Origin: [Clostridium] colinum | GTDB taxonomy: Bacteria > Bacillota > Clostridia > Lachnospirales > CAG-274 | Length of the DNA: 64,000 nt | Assembly: GCF_940677205.1 (NCBI RefSeq) | Contig: NZ_OW712331.1 | Span: 1,054,001-1,118,000, forward strand | Reading direction: 5' to 3' | Part shown: positions 9,426 to 17,542 of the stretch, piece by piece | How the letters are laid out: each line of letters starts with the position of its first letter | How positions within the stretch are numbered: position 1 is the first letter of the stretch | Position numbers and translations under genes: made by a program | The notes under the pieces: model-generated | The model's input: only the letters and a program-made list of their open reading frames with translations | What the model was told of the DNA's origin: nothing | Database searches by the model: none

Positions 9426-9484
9426 AAATTCCTCCTAAAAATTAAAAAGTATTTATTTTTACTATAAATTTGTAAGATATAATT

Positions 9485-9805
9485 TTAATTATTCATTCTT
9501 ACTTTTAATTTAATAGGTGTTAAAACTATTTGATTATTTATATACGTTATATTTTTAATAAGAAAATTCATTAAAAGTAATACTATAATACTTATACTTA
9601 TTGGTGTTATAAAAAATTGTTTTATTAAAATTTCAATTTTTTTAACATTTGTACAAATAGGACATTTATCTCCCACACATATATGATTATAATTTTTAAT
9701 TTCATAAATACTATTAACGATAAAAAATAAAATACAAAAAATACAAATTATATACATTTTTATTTTATTTACCTGATTTTTTTTATTTAAATATTTTGAT
9801 GACAT
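9485..9805 (-). CDS. Small CxxC membrane protein of zinc operon
   Basis: A 106-residue protein with two predicted membrane helices (about 18-36 and 68-88). Between them is a short loop, HICVGDKCPICTNV, with three cysteines that could bind zinc or form a disulfide outside the cell. Its start overlaps the end of the Fur-family regulator by 19 bp and it precedes znuA by 59 bp, so it belongs to the zinc operon. I do not recognise a named family. A metal-related role is inferred from context. Confidence 0.65.
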   Translation of the reverse strand: MSSKYLNKKNQVNKIKMYIICIFCILFFIVNSIYEIKNYNHICVGDKCPICTNVKKIEILIKQFFITPISISIIVLLLMNFLIKNITYINNQIVLTPIKLKVRMNN

Positions 9806-10200
9806 TTATTACACACTCCACAAAATACCGTATCTTCTAAATCAATCTTAATTGGTGTATTACTTTTAAAAATATCTGTTAATGTTTGTAATTCTTTACT
9901 TTCAAAATGTTGCAATTTACCACAATCTTTACATCTAAAGTGAAATTGCTCTATCGAATTTTTTGTATTATCTATATATTCAAAATATGCACTAGAATTA
10001 CCTTCCATGGCATATTTTTTTACAATCCCTTGCTTTACAAACATTTCTAAATTGCGATATATAGTTGATACACCAACAGGTAAGTTAATTTCTTTTAAAT
10101 GTTCTTCTATTTCAAATACTGTAATATGTTTATTACTATTAAGTTTTAAAAAATCTAAAATAATTTGTTTTTGTTTTGTATTATATGGTAACCTTGGCAT
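9787..10200 (-). CDS. zur: Fur-family repressor, probably Zur
   Basis: A 137-residue Fur-family protein. The winged helix covers 1-80 (TVFEIEEHLKE, VSTIYRNLEMFVKQGIVKK), and the dimerisation domain has the structural zinc pairs CKDCG and CGVCNKC with the HFRC metal motif. It is the first gene of the minus-strand zinc operon (small membrane protein, znuA, znuC, znuB), which is why Zur is preferred over Fur or PerR. A Fur-type 7-1-7 palindrome lies 22 bp upstream of its start, suggesting autoregulation. Confidence 0.82.
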   Translation of the reverse strand: MPRLPYNTKQKQIILDFLKLNSNKHITVFEIEEHLKEINLPVGVSTIYRNLEMFVKQGIVKKYAMEGNSSAYFEYIDNTKNSIEQFHFRCKDCGKLQHFESKELQTLTDIFKSNTPIKIDLEDTVFCGVCNKCHQNI

Positions 10201-10222
10201 TGTTACATCACCCCAACTAATT

Positions 10223-10237
10223 TGATAATCATTCTTA
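10223..10237. promoter_or_regulatory. Fur/Zur-type operator candidate
   Basis: TGATAAT-C-ATTCTTA fits the 7-1-7 inverted repeat of Fur-family boxes. The left half is perfect and the right half matches five of seven. It lies just upstream of the zur start, where a repressor would block the zinc operon promoter. Confidence 0.5.
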
Positions 10238-10403
10238 ATTTAAGTTTTTCAATATTTTAACATTTTAAATTTTTATTGTCAATATATTTTTAACTCTAAT
10301 TTTCAAATTATATAAAAATGTATGATAAAATATATTGATTAATAGCATATTAGATGATATAATTTTTTAGAAAATTAAAAGGAATTTTAGAAAGGTTTAA
10401 ATT

Positions 10404-11987
10404 ATGTCTAATATTAATAACATAGAAGAAATAAATAAAAGAAGAATTTTTGGTATAATATCTCATCCAGATGCTGGTAAAACAACTTTAACAGAAAAAT
10501 TATTATTACATGGGGGGGCTATAAGAGAAGCTGGAGCTGTTAAAGCTAGACGTGGACGCTCTGCAAAATCTGACTGGATGGAAATAGAAAAACAAAGAGG
10601 TATATCTGTTACTTCCTCTGTTATGCAATTTGAATATAAAGATAAAAAAATATCTATAATGGATACACCTGGTCATAATGATTTTGGTGAAGATACTTAT
10701 CGTATATTAACATCTGTAGATAGCGCCGTTATGGTTATAGATGCTGCAAAAGGTGTAGAAGCTCAAACTAAAAAGCTTTTTAAAGTATGTAGTATGAGAG
10801 AAATACCTATTTTTACATTTATAAATAAACTTGATAGAGAAGCAAACCCTCCTCTAGACCTTCTAGAATCTTTAGAAGAGGCTTTAGGCTTACCTTCTGT
10901 TGCTATAACTTGGCCTATTGGAAGTGGGTCTATATTTGAAGGTATATATGATAGAATGGAAAATAAAATACATCTTTTTAAAACTAGAGAAACTATTGAA
11001 TTATCTGAAGAAGGTGTATTTGATAAAAAATTAGATGATATTTTATTAAAAGAAAATTTAGAAAATCTTAGAATGGATATAGAATTATTAGATGGTGCTG
11101 GTAATGTGTTTGATTTAGATTTAATATTAAAAGGAAAACTTTCTCCAGTTTTTTTTGGAACTGCTTTATCCGATTTTGGTGTTACTGTATTTTTAGAACA
11201 CTTTTTAAAAATATCTCCTGCCCCATCTATTAGAAAAACAACAACAGGAACTGTAAGCCCAACAGATGAATTTTTTAGTGGATTTATATTTAAAATTCAA
11301 GCTAATATGAATCCAGCTCATAGAGATAGATTAGCTTTTTTAAGAATATGCTCTGGTACATTCGAACGAGGTATGTCTGTTACTTTATCAAGAACTGGTA
11401 AACAAATTAAATTAAATCAATCTACTCAACTTATGGCAAATGAGCGAGAAACTATAGATATAGCTTGTGCTGGAGATGTTATAGGTATATATGATTCTGG
11501 TAATTATCAAGTGGGAGATACACTTACGAATAGTAATGAAAAAATATTTTTTGAACCATTACCAACCTTTCCTCCAGAGCTTTTTATGAAAGTTAGACCA
11601 ATAAATACTATGAAAGCAAAGCATTTTCAAAAAGGTGTTGACCAATTAGCTCAAGAAGGTGCTATACAGGTTTATAAAAATGAATTTAACGAAGTTATTT
11701 TAGGAGCTGTTGGACAATTACAGTTTGAGGTTTTTGAGCATAGAATAAAAAATGAATATAATTCAGATATAAGAATGGAGCCTATTAGCTTTACTGTTGC
11801 TAGATGGGTAAAATCTAATGATATAGAAAAATTAAAAGATTTTCAAAATTCTAGATGCTTGTTAGTTTTTGACCATTTTGATAGACCAATTTTACTTTTT
11901 GCTAATCAATATACATTAGATACTTTCATAGAAAGAAACCCTAACTTAACACTTGTAGATGCGTTAAATATACAAACTGAATTATAA
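10404..11987 (+). CDS. prfC: Peptide chain release factor 3 (RF3)
   Basis: A 527-residue translational GTPase, the usual RF3 length. G1 is SHPDAGKTTLTEKLL, the RF3-specific stretch is GAVKARRGRSAKSDWM, switch II is DTPGHNDFGEDTYR and G4 is NKLDRE. The C-terminal part (GAVGQLQFEVFEHRIKNEY) is also typical. RF3 removes RF1/RF2 from the ribosome after termination by using GTP. ATG start behind AAGG. It stands as a single gene between the divergent zinc operon and a strong terminator. Confidence 0.96.
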   Translation: MSNINNIEEINKRRIFGIISHPDAGKTTLTEKLLLHGGAIREAGAVKARRGRSAKSDWMEIEKQRGISVTSSVMQFEYKDKKISIMDTPGHNDFGEDTYRILTSVDSAVMVIDAAKGVEAQTKKLFKVCSMREIPIFTFINKLDREANPPLDLLESLEEALGLPSVAITWPIGSGSIFEGIYDRMENKIHLFKTRETIELSEEGVFDKKLDDILLKENLENLRMDIELLDGAGNVFDLDLILKGKLSPVFFGTALSDFGVTVFLEHFLKISPAPSIRKTTTGTVSPTDEFFSGFIFKIQANMNPAHRDRLAFLRICSGTFERGMSVTLSRTGKQIKLNQSTQLMANERETIDIACAGDVIGIYDSGNYQVGDTLTNSNEKIFFEPLPTFPPELFMKVRPINTMKAKHFQKGVDQLAQEGAIQVYKNEFNEVILGAVGQLQFEVFEHRIKNEYNSDIRMEPISFTVARWVKSNDIEKLKDFQNSRCLLVFDHFDRPILLFANQYTLDTFIERNPNLTLVDALNIQTEL

Positions 11988-11991
11988 TTTA

Positions 11992-12040
11992 AAAGTGTAT
12001 TGTATTAGATAATTATTATCTATTACAATACACTTTATTT
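11992..12040 (+). terminator. Terminator after prfC
   Basis: Stem of 13 bp: AAAGTGTATTGTA (11992-12004) with TACAATACACTTT (12024-12036), followed by a T-rich tail. It separates prfC from perR. Confidence 0.85.
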
Positions 12041-12078
12041 AAATAAAAATTATTTATTAATTTTATTTAATATTTTTA

Positions 12079-12126
12079 TTGATTTTTTTCTTAATTTATA
12101 GTATCATATAAGAATAATTATTATTA
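12079..12126 (+). promoter_or_regulatory. perR promoter with PerR-type box
   Basis: -35 TTGATT (12079-12084), 17-base spacer, -10 TATCAT (12102-12107). The expected start near 12114 lies inside a 7-1-7 palindrome, GAATAAT-T-ATTATTA (12112-12126), which matches PerR/Fur boxes in six of seven paired positions. The arrangement suggests autorepression. Confidence 0.65.
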
Positions 12127-12138
12127 AGGAGGTGCTTT

Positions 12139-12564
12139 ATGGAGATTCTAATCAAAAATCTTAAAAACAACAACTTAAAAGTTACTCCACAAAGGTTGAC
12201 TATATATAATTATTTATACCATAATCATATACATCCTAGTGCAGAAACAATATACAATAATATTAAAGAACAAAATCCAACAATAAGCCTTGCTACTGTA
12301 TATAAAACATTAAAATCTTTAAAAGATTCAGGGCTTATACAAGAAATTAATATAGGTGAAGATAGTTTTAGATATGATATACAAATTAAACCTCATTCTC
12401 ATATAATTTGTACACATTGTAATAATGTTATAGATTATTTTCCTGAAGATGATTTTATATTTAATATTCAAAATAAAGTTGCTAAAGAAACTAAATTTCA
12501 ATTAGATTACAATCAAATGTATTTTTATGGAATTTGTGAAGATTGTTTCAAAAAACAAAAATAA
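12139..12564 (+). CDS. perR: Fur-family peroxide-type repressor (PerR)
   Basis: A 141-residue Fur-family protein. It has the winged helix (VTPQRLTIYNYLY, HPSAETIYNNI, LATVYKTLKSLKDSGLI), a metal-site segment PHSHIICTHCNNV, and a C-terminal GICEDCF zinc pair. The HPSAE and LATVYK wording and the DYFP residue pattern are those of PerR rather than Fur or Zur. PerR senses peroxide by metal-catalysed histidine oxidation. Start ATG follows AAGGAGGTG. It is monocistronic. Confidence 0.8.
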   Translation: MEILIKNLKNNNLKVTPQRLTIYNYLYHNHIHPSAETIYNNIKEQNPTISLATVYKTLKSLKDSGLIQEINIGEDSFRYDIQIKPHSHIICTHCNNVIDYFPEDDFIFNIQNKVAKETKFQLDYNQMYFYGICEDCFKKQK

Positions 12565-12617
12565 TATTATAGTTTTATTAAATTATTAAAACACTATAAT
12601 ACTTAAATAATTTTCTT

Positions 12618-12662
12618 AATAAAGATAAGATATAGGTTAATTAATCTTATCTTTATTTTTTT
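12618..12662 (+). terminator. Terminator after perR
   Basis: 14-bp stem AATAAAGATAAGAT / ATCTTATCTTTATT (12618-12631 and 12644-12657), followed by T's. The following 200 bases to 12859 are AT-rich with no gene I can support. Confidence 0.85.
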
Positions 12663-12859
12663 GATTAAATATAAAATAATTTTAAATTAACAAATTTTTT
12701 GTTATAAATTTATTATTATATTGTGTTGATAAAGTAATTTAAACTTTAAATTATTTTATACCTTAATTTTTTATTTTATAAATAATAATTTTTGAATATA
12801 TTATTTATTACTTTTATAAAATTTTTTTATTTTATTACTAAATAATATTTTTAATCATA

Positions 12860-13192
12860 CTATTCATTTAAACTAAATTTATATAAATTTTCTAATGGTT
12901 TTATATCAAATTCTAAAATAAACCTTTTAACTTCCTGTAATAGCATTTTTAAATTTATTTTATTTGTTTTAAATCCTATATGATTATTCCAACTTATATC
13001 TGTTTCTATATTAATTTCTAACTCATTATAGCACCAATCAATAAAATCATTCATTAACATAATAAACCCAATATTTTTATTGTTAATTGTAACCCAAAAT
13101 AAAATGTCATTTTCATCTAACATTTTAAATTTAATTTTTAAATTGTTCTCTTTAAACCAAATTTTATTATTTATATTTTTTTCTTGTTTCAT
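12860..13192 (-). CDS. Hypothetical protein
   Basis: A 110-residue soluble acidic protein (ends KPLENLYKFSLNE), ATG start behind GGAG. No family recognised. It contains several Trp residues and a mixed alpha/beta pattern. It is the last chromosomal gene before the prophage attachment site and lies downstream of where intact ssrA would end in an unoccupied chromosome, so it belongs to the host and not the phage. Confidence 0.6.
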   Translation of the reverse strand: MKQEKNINNKIWFKENNLKIKFKMLDENDILFWVTINNKNIGFIMLMNDFIDWCYNELEINIETDISWNNHIGFKTNKINLKMLLQEVKRFILEFDIKPLENLYKFSLNE

Positions 13193-13349
13193 AAATTGTA
13201 CTCCTTTTAATTATAATTAAATTAAAATAACTTGTATTTAAACTAATTTTTACGTTAATATATACAATTTATTACCAAACTGTATAGTTTTTAAATAATT
13301 AATATTTACAGTAGATTTTTAATTATTTAGTACAAGTATTTATAAAATA

Positions 13350-13428
13350 AAAAAATAAAAAACCTTGAAAAATCAAGGTTTTAAAAGGGTTTAAAGTATT
13401 AAAAATATATAGTATGGAGATGAGGAGA
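13350..13428. repeat. Attachment-site repeat, distal copy (attL)
   Basis: Identical over 79 bp to 50021-50099. It contains the last bases of ssrA (acceptor-stem strand GGAGATG as read on plus) and the ssrA terminator hairpin. Just inside the prophage the sequence continues as an imperfect inverted repeat of the tmRNA end (GGAGATGAGGAGA, then TCTCCCCTCTATCTCC), as expected for integrase core-binding arms of attP. Confidence 0.95.
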
Positions 13429-13641
13429 GCCTCTCCCCTCTATCTCCTATAACCCTTGTATAATTAAGCTTTTTGTACATATATTTATATGGTTTTATGC
13501 TTAGTTTATCCCTAGTTTACCTTTTTCAAATTTACTATAGATGTAAAAGGCTTTAATCCTTAAAAGATTAATTGTTAATTTGTTCTCTATAATTTTTTAA
13601 TACTATTATGCTATAGCCTTAATTATTTTATAAATTTGATA

Positions 13642-13677
13642 TTGACTTTTTAATATATTAGTGGTATATTTATTACA
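13642..13677 (+). promoter_or_regulatory. Plus-strand promoter facing the SIR2 gene's 3' end
   Basis: TTGACT (13642-13647), 17-base spacer, TATATT (13665-13670). The transcript would start near 13677 and read antisense into the end of the SIR2 gene. It would pass a hairpin with GAGCGAG/CTCGCTC arms (13743-13749 and 13792-13798). No open frame of note follows, so a small antisense RNA is possible. The rest of 13429-13782 has no gene. Confidence 0.5.
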
Positions 13678-13782
13678 TATCTTATATATAATATAATAAA
13701 TTAAATAGAATCACATAGTGGTTCGTTATAATATTTAATTTTGAGCGAGTAATATTGTTTGTGTAATAATGTATTGCACTTA

Positions 13783-15390
13783 TTATATTTTCTCGCTCGT
13801 TTGATTTTGTGAATATTTTCTTTTAACTAAATCACTATATTTTAAATAATCATATACCCTTATTAATCTTCTCATACTTGAAGTCATATTTTTATTTGAT
13901 TTATAATTTTTAAAAAAATCTTGTTGTAATTCATTTTTTATAAATTCTTCTAGTAATTCTACATTTGTTTCACTTTCAGTTAAATGGCAAATACAATCTA
14001 TTTTTTTTGATAATGTCAAATTATCATCTGTAATTATTGAGCTTATACTTTTTAATGGAAATCTATTTCTATTTTTAACAATTGTAGATGAATAAATTGT
14101 TTTATTAAATTCCATACATTTATTATATATATCTGAATAATTTTCTTTAGCTTTATATAAATATTTATTCAGAGGCAATTTGTTACTTGAATTCATTACA
14201 TTATTTGTATTTTTAAGCATCTCATCATATGTAAATTCTAAATTTTCATTTATTAAATTTATATACCATTCATTTGTAGTTAATCCTGTTAGACCTTTTA
14301 ATGCAAACTCACTGGCTTTTCCTATTGCAAGAATTAAATCACTATCTGATAAATTAGGGTTATTTATTTCTCCAACTCTTAATTTTGATGTTGGTTCATT
14401 AGAAATTATAAACTGATATAATTCCTCTTTAAGCATTCTAAGAACTTTTGCTGGTATTTTCTTCTTTTTATTAGATATTATATCAAATATTTTTTTATAA
14501 TTATCTGTACTTAATTTAGTCATATGTATTTCTTTATCATTTAAATACATTGTATGTTTAGAAACTTCAATATCATTTCTATTTTCTTCTCTTTCAATAA
14601 AAACAAGTCTATTTTTCAATTTTATCAAATTTTCATTAGATAAATATTTTGTCATATTTTCTAAGATAAGCTTAATATTATAATCGTTTATAGAGTATCC
14701 AATAAAAATTATAGGATATTCCATAAATAATGTAATTAATTTAGATGAAAGGTACTGGTTTTTTTCTATAAAATCTACATAATCTCTTTCATTAATAACT
14801 ATACTACTTGGTTTAGTTGCACAACCATGTATTTTATATATCTCTGCTATTCCTTGTATGTTTGAGAAAATTAATTCTTCTTGCCCTATATAAGATTTAA
14901 AATCACTTATTAATTTTTCTATAAGACAATCATAGTTTGTTGTTATTATACTTGTTACACTACTTTCACACATAGATATAAAGGAATTCAATTCATCATT
15001 AATCATAAAATTTTCATCTAATAGTTTTTCAAAAAAATAACCTATTTCTGCTTTAAATGGACTTAATCCATTATTTGCTATTTCATTATAATATTTTTGT
15101 AAGTTTTCTCCTCTAAATTTTTCATTACATAACCATTTTTCATTAAAGTCTATTTCTAAAACTTCTGCTAATTTAGGTAGTAATCCTGTTTTATTTTTCA
15201 TATTAATAACTCTATTTTTATAATAACTATATGAAAAGCTATCATTTCTTATTCTATTTGAAAATACTTTTAGCAAACCTTCCCAATCAGGAGCTGATAA
15301 ATATCTCCTAGAAAATCCTGAACCAATAAATAAAATTGGTGTTGTTTCAAAGTTTTGTACTATTTCTTCAAATTCTTTAATAATAACCAC
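13783..15390 (-). CDS. SIR2-domain protein, candidate phage defence
   Basis: A 535-residue protein whose first 280 residues form a SIR2-like NAD-binding domain: PILFIGSGFSRRYL (nucleotide loop), SIITTNYDCLIEK, EIYKIHGCATKPSS (catalytic His region) and PIIFIGYSINDYNI. The remaining 250 residues are helical and unrecognised. The SIR2-plus-helical-sensor layout is that of defence proteins such as DSR and related systems, which deplete NAD+ on infection. The gene lies between attL and the lysis genes, the usual cargo position in Gram-positive prophages. The first codon is uncertain: GTG 15388-15390 lies inside the AAGGAG site, while ATT 15379-15381 is eight bases after it. Confidence 0.8.
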   Translation of the reverse strand: MVIIKEFEEIVQNFETTPILFIGSGFSRRYLSAPDWEGLLKVFSNRIRNDSFSYSYYKNRVINMKNKTGLLPKLAEVLEIDFNEKWLCNEKFRGENLQKYYNEIANNGLSPFKAEIGYFFEKLLDENFMINDELNSFISMCESSVTSIITTNYDCLIEKLISDFKSYIGQEELIFSNIQGIAEIYKIHGCATKPSSIVINERDYVDFIEKNQYLSSKLITLFMEYPIIFIGYSINDYNIKLILENMTKYLSNENLIKLKNRLVFIEREENRNDIEVSKHTMYLNDKEIHMTKLSTDNYKKIFDIISNKKKKIPAKVLRMLKEELYQFIISNEPTSKLRVGEINNPNLSDSDLILAIGKASEFALKGLTGLTTNEWYINLINENLEFTYDEMLKNTNNVMNSSNKLPLNKYLYKAKENYSDIYNKCMEFNKTIYSSTIVKNRNRFPLKSISSIITDDNLTLSKKIDCICHLTESETNVELLEEFIKNELQQDFFKNYKSNKNMTSSMRRLIRVYDYLKYSDLVKRKYSQNQTSEKI

Positions 15391-15481
15391 TCCTTAAAAT
15401 AAATTATTTGTATTTATTTTAATAATAACATAGAACACAAAAAAAATAAAGAGAGCAAAAGCTCCCTTATAAAATTATTTT

Positions 15482-15598
15482 TTAAACTATTTTAGTAACT
15501 TTAGTATTAACATCATAAATAACTTTTTTACCCAAAACTTCTGCTAATTCGGATATACTATAATAGTTTTTACTATTATCATTGTAAGCAACTAAAAT
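15482..15598 (-). pseudogene. Remnant of a copper-amine-oxidase-like wall domain
   Basis: An open stretch without ATG/GTG/TTG start reads VAYNDNSKNYYSISELAEVLG and then KKVIYDVNTKVTKIV before its stop. This matches the repeated ELAELLxK-IKYDxNT pattern in the C-terminal half of the adjacent endolysin, so it is probably a leftover of a duplicated or truncated lysin domain. It may be translated from ATT behind AGGA, but a decayed fragment is more likely. Confidence 0.5.
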
Positions 15599-15656
15599 TT
15601 GTGTCCTAAAATTATATATAAATTATAAATTTTGCATATTTATAAAAAGAGAGTGT

Positions 15657-16142
15657 CTATTCACTCTCTTTTTCTTCTAAATTATTAATTACTTCATTAA
15701 CATTTTTATCAATAATTTTATTAGCAACCTCAAGACCTTTTATTAACCATTTAGGAACAAGATGCCCCTTATCAAGCTCTACCATATTTTCTAAAATACT
15801 TCTAAATTCATTTATTATACAATGGGCAAGTATAAACCAACCAATAGACAACATTATATGTAAATTTAATCCTATTATTTGACCTATTTGTTTAAATACA
15901 ATACCAAGGCCAAAGCCCATAGCTATTAAGCACCATATTAAAAACTTTTTAATAAAGCCTTTCATTGCTTGTCTTGAGCTTTCTTTTTTTAGGTATCTAG
16001 CTTTCATTACTCCAGTTGTGTAGTCTATTATATTTAAGCCTAGTAAAAATACAAATAAAAACCAAAAATCACCTAGAATAGCTGATAATATACCTGTTAT
16101 TGTAGATATTATATAATTTACTTTAGTTTCAAAAATATTCAT
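15657..16142 (-). CDS. Phage holin, Holin_4/toxin-secretion type
   Basis: A 161-residue membrane protein with three predicted helices. It has the family signature FLLGLNIIDYTTGVMKARYLKKESSRQ and ends in a charged tail. This family (Cp-1 and TcdE-like holins) makes membrane holes at the end of the lytic cycle so that the endolysin can reach the wall. It starts 8 bp after the endolysin gene ends, forming a lysis cassette. Confidence 0.85.
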   Translation of the reverse strand: MNIFETKVNYIISTITGILSAILGDFWFLFVFLLGLNIIDYTTGVMKARYLKKESSRQAMKGFIKKFLIWCLIAMGFGLGIVFKQIGQIIGLNLHIMLSIGWFILAHCIINEFRSILENMVELDKGHLVPKWLIKGLEVANKIIDKNVNEVINNLEEKESE

Positions 16143-16150
16143 ACTAACAC

Positions 16151-16951
16151 CTACTTTTTAAATATTTTATCTAAAATAGATTGTTTTAGTTTAAAAAATA
16201 TACTGTTATTAGTTTCATTATATCCTGTTTCAAAGCCTAAAAACTCTGCTAAGTCTCTAACTTTTACAAAGTTAAATCCACCACTAGTTATAGCTTTAAC
16301 AGTGACTTTTTTGTTGTTAGCTTCTACATTTATATTTTCTAGAATATCTTCTAAATTTGTTATTTTAGTATTAGCATCATATTTAATATTTTTATTTAAA
16401 AGTTCGGCTAAGTCTCTTATTTTTATAAAGTTTTCGCCTTTTTCATTTATTACAGTAAATGCTTTTGTTTTACCATTATAACTATAATTTCTAGTTACAA
16501 ACATATATTTATCAACTTCCTTCCAAGTTTTTTTGAAATTTTCGGGCGTGCCATATTTTTTAGCAAGGGTTGTTGTATTTCCATATTTAGTAAATTCTAT
16601 ATGTGGTTTGTCGGGGAAGCCTTTCCAATTTCCACCCCATTCAAACCCTAATTTAACAGCTATACTTCCTACCTTTGCAAACCAATTGTCTGTATCATTA
16701 TATATACCTTTTCCGTCATTTCTGTAAATATCAAAAGCCATACCCCAGTTATGATTACTATATGGATATTTAGCATTTGTTACTATATTACCTGGCTTTG
16801 TTCTACCTTGTTCATATAAGTCATTTTGCTCTTTTTCTGTCCTAAAAGTTTGACTAATTCCAACTATCAACCCATTTTTTTTACATTCTTCTAAAAATTT
16901 AGGTATTATAGCTTGCACTTCGGGGTGTAGTAATGTTATATCTCTACTCAT
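16151..16951 (-). CDS. Endolysin, M15 peptidase with stalk-like C-terminal domain
   Basis: A 266-residue protein. Residues 1-130 are an M15-type (VanY/CwlK-like) peptidase: SQTFRTEKEQNDLYEQGR, then SNHNWGMAFDIY (zinc ligands H and D), and KPHIEFT (final zinc His). The C-terminal half has two copies of a copper-amine-oxidase N-terminal-like motif (NFIKIRDLAELLNKNIKYD, NFVKVRDLAEFLGFETGY), common in clostridial wall proteins. It should cut peptide cross-bridges during lysis. ATG start behind AAGGAGAT. No signal peptide, so release needs a holin. Confidence 0.88.
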   Translation of the reverse strand: MSRDITLLHPEVQAIIPKFLEECKKNGLIVGISQTFRTEKEQNDLYEQGRTKPGNIVTNAKYPYSNHNWGMAFDIYRNDGKGIYNDTDNWFAKVGSIAVKLGFEWGGNWKGFPDKPHIEFTKYGNTTTLAKKYGTPENFKKTWKEVDKYMFVTRNYSYNGKTKAFTVINEKGENFIKIRDLAELLNKNIKYDANTKITNLEDILENINVEANNKKVTVKAITSGGFNFVKVRDLAEFLGFETGYNETNNSIFFKLKQSILDKIFKK

Positions 16952-16974
16952 AAATATCTCCTTATTTTTTGCAT

Positions 16975-16999
16975 AAAAAAAAGCAAGTATTACTTGCCT
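16975..16999 (-). terminator. Terminator of the first toxin transcript
   Basis: On the minus strand, a short GCAAGTA / TACTTGC hairpin is followed by eight T's. It overlaps the -35 region of the antitoxin promoter on the other strand. Confidence 0.6.
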
Positions 17000-17028
17000 T
17001 TAAACCAACTATATGCTATAATGAATAT

Positions 17029-17121
17029 AAGAAAAGCTAATCTTAATTGTTAGCCTACTATTAATTGTTTTTATTCAATTAACAGCCACAGTTTTGGCGA
17101 ACACAGGGCTGTTATTTTTTT
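17029..17121 (+). ncRNA. Antitoxin RNA of TxpA-like module 1
   Basis: Promoter TTGCCT (16994-16999), 17-base spacer, TATAAT (17017-17022). The transcript ends in a terminator with AACAGCC/GGCTGTT arms and seven T's (17081-17121). It is convergent with, and overlaps the 3' end of, the toxin mRNA, like RatA opposite TxpA. Near its 5' end GCTAA and TTAGC form a small hairpin that recurs in the toxin leader. Confidence 0.75.
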
Positions 17122-17189
17122 GTATTTATTATCAAAATGATTAGAGTAGCAAAACTTATCATTAATGATATTGTTTCATATGTACTCAT
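17112..17189 (-). CDS. TxpA/Hol-Tox-like type I toxin 1
   Basis: A 25-residue peptide beginning MSTYETISLMISFATLII and ending in NTKK. The MSxYE start, single hydrophobic helix and lysine end are the hallmarks of the TxpA/putative holin-like toxin family, whose members depolarise or disturb the membrane. A very strong GGGGGTGG site precedes the ATG. The mRNA promoter is a full consensus TTGACA-17-TATAAT (17257-17285), and a plus-strand antitoxin RNA overlaps the 3' end. Such modules stabilise prophages. Confidence 0.82.
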   Translation of the reverse strand: MSTYETISLMISFATLIILIINTKK

Positions 17190-17256
17190 AATACCACCCC
17201 CTAACTCTTGTTAGAGTTAGTAGGCTAACAACCCTTATTAAGATTAGCTCTTTTCA

Positions 17257-17285
17257 ATTATATATTTTTTGTTGTTATATGTCAA
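17257..17285 (-). promoter_or_regulatory. Consensus promoter of toxin 1
   Basis: On the minus strand TTGACA (17280-17285), 17-base spacer, TATAAT (17257-17262), a perfect sigma-A match. The expected start is near 17250, about 60 bases before the toxin ATG. Confidence 0.85.
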
Positions 17286-17288
17286 TTA

Positions 17289-17528
17289 TTAATCTGTTAT
17301 CCCTTTAGTTACTGGATTAATAATATTATTCCATAAATATACTAAGACAAGTCCTAAAACATAAGGATTTTTTAAAGCATTTAATACTAAATTAAATAGG
17401 CTTTCCCAAGTTGTTAAATCTTGTCCATTCATACCAAAATATGCAAGTATAGGTGTAGCAATAGCTAATAATGTATTTACCCAAAATATAGGATTTTTAA
17501 AGCGTTTTTTCCAATTAATTTTACTCAT
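17289..17528 (-). CDS. Phage holin, phi LC3 family
   Basis: A 79-residue protein with two hydrophobic segments. It begins MSKINWKKRFKNPIFWVNTLL, the signature of phi LC3-type holins (INWKxRxKNxxFW), and has the expected LxxVLNALKNPYVLGL stretch. It is the second holin-like protein in the lysis region; one of the pair may act as antiholin. It lies between the XkdX-like gene and toxin module 1. Confidence 0.82.
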   Translation of the reverse strand: MSKINWKKRFKNPIFWVNTLLAIATPILAYFGMNGQDLTTWESLFNLVLNALKNPYVLGLVLVYLWNNIINPVTKGITD

Positions 17529-17542
17529 ATAAATTTCTCCTT

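Noticed and set aside
13350-13428. Second tmRNA gene at the left repeat
   Set aside because: Only the last 14 bases and the terminator are present; no tag frame or 5' part.
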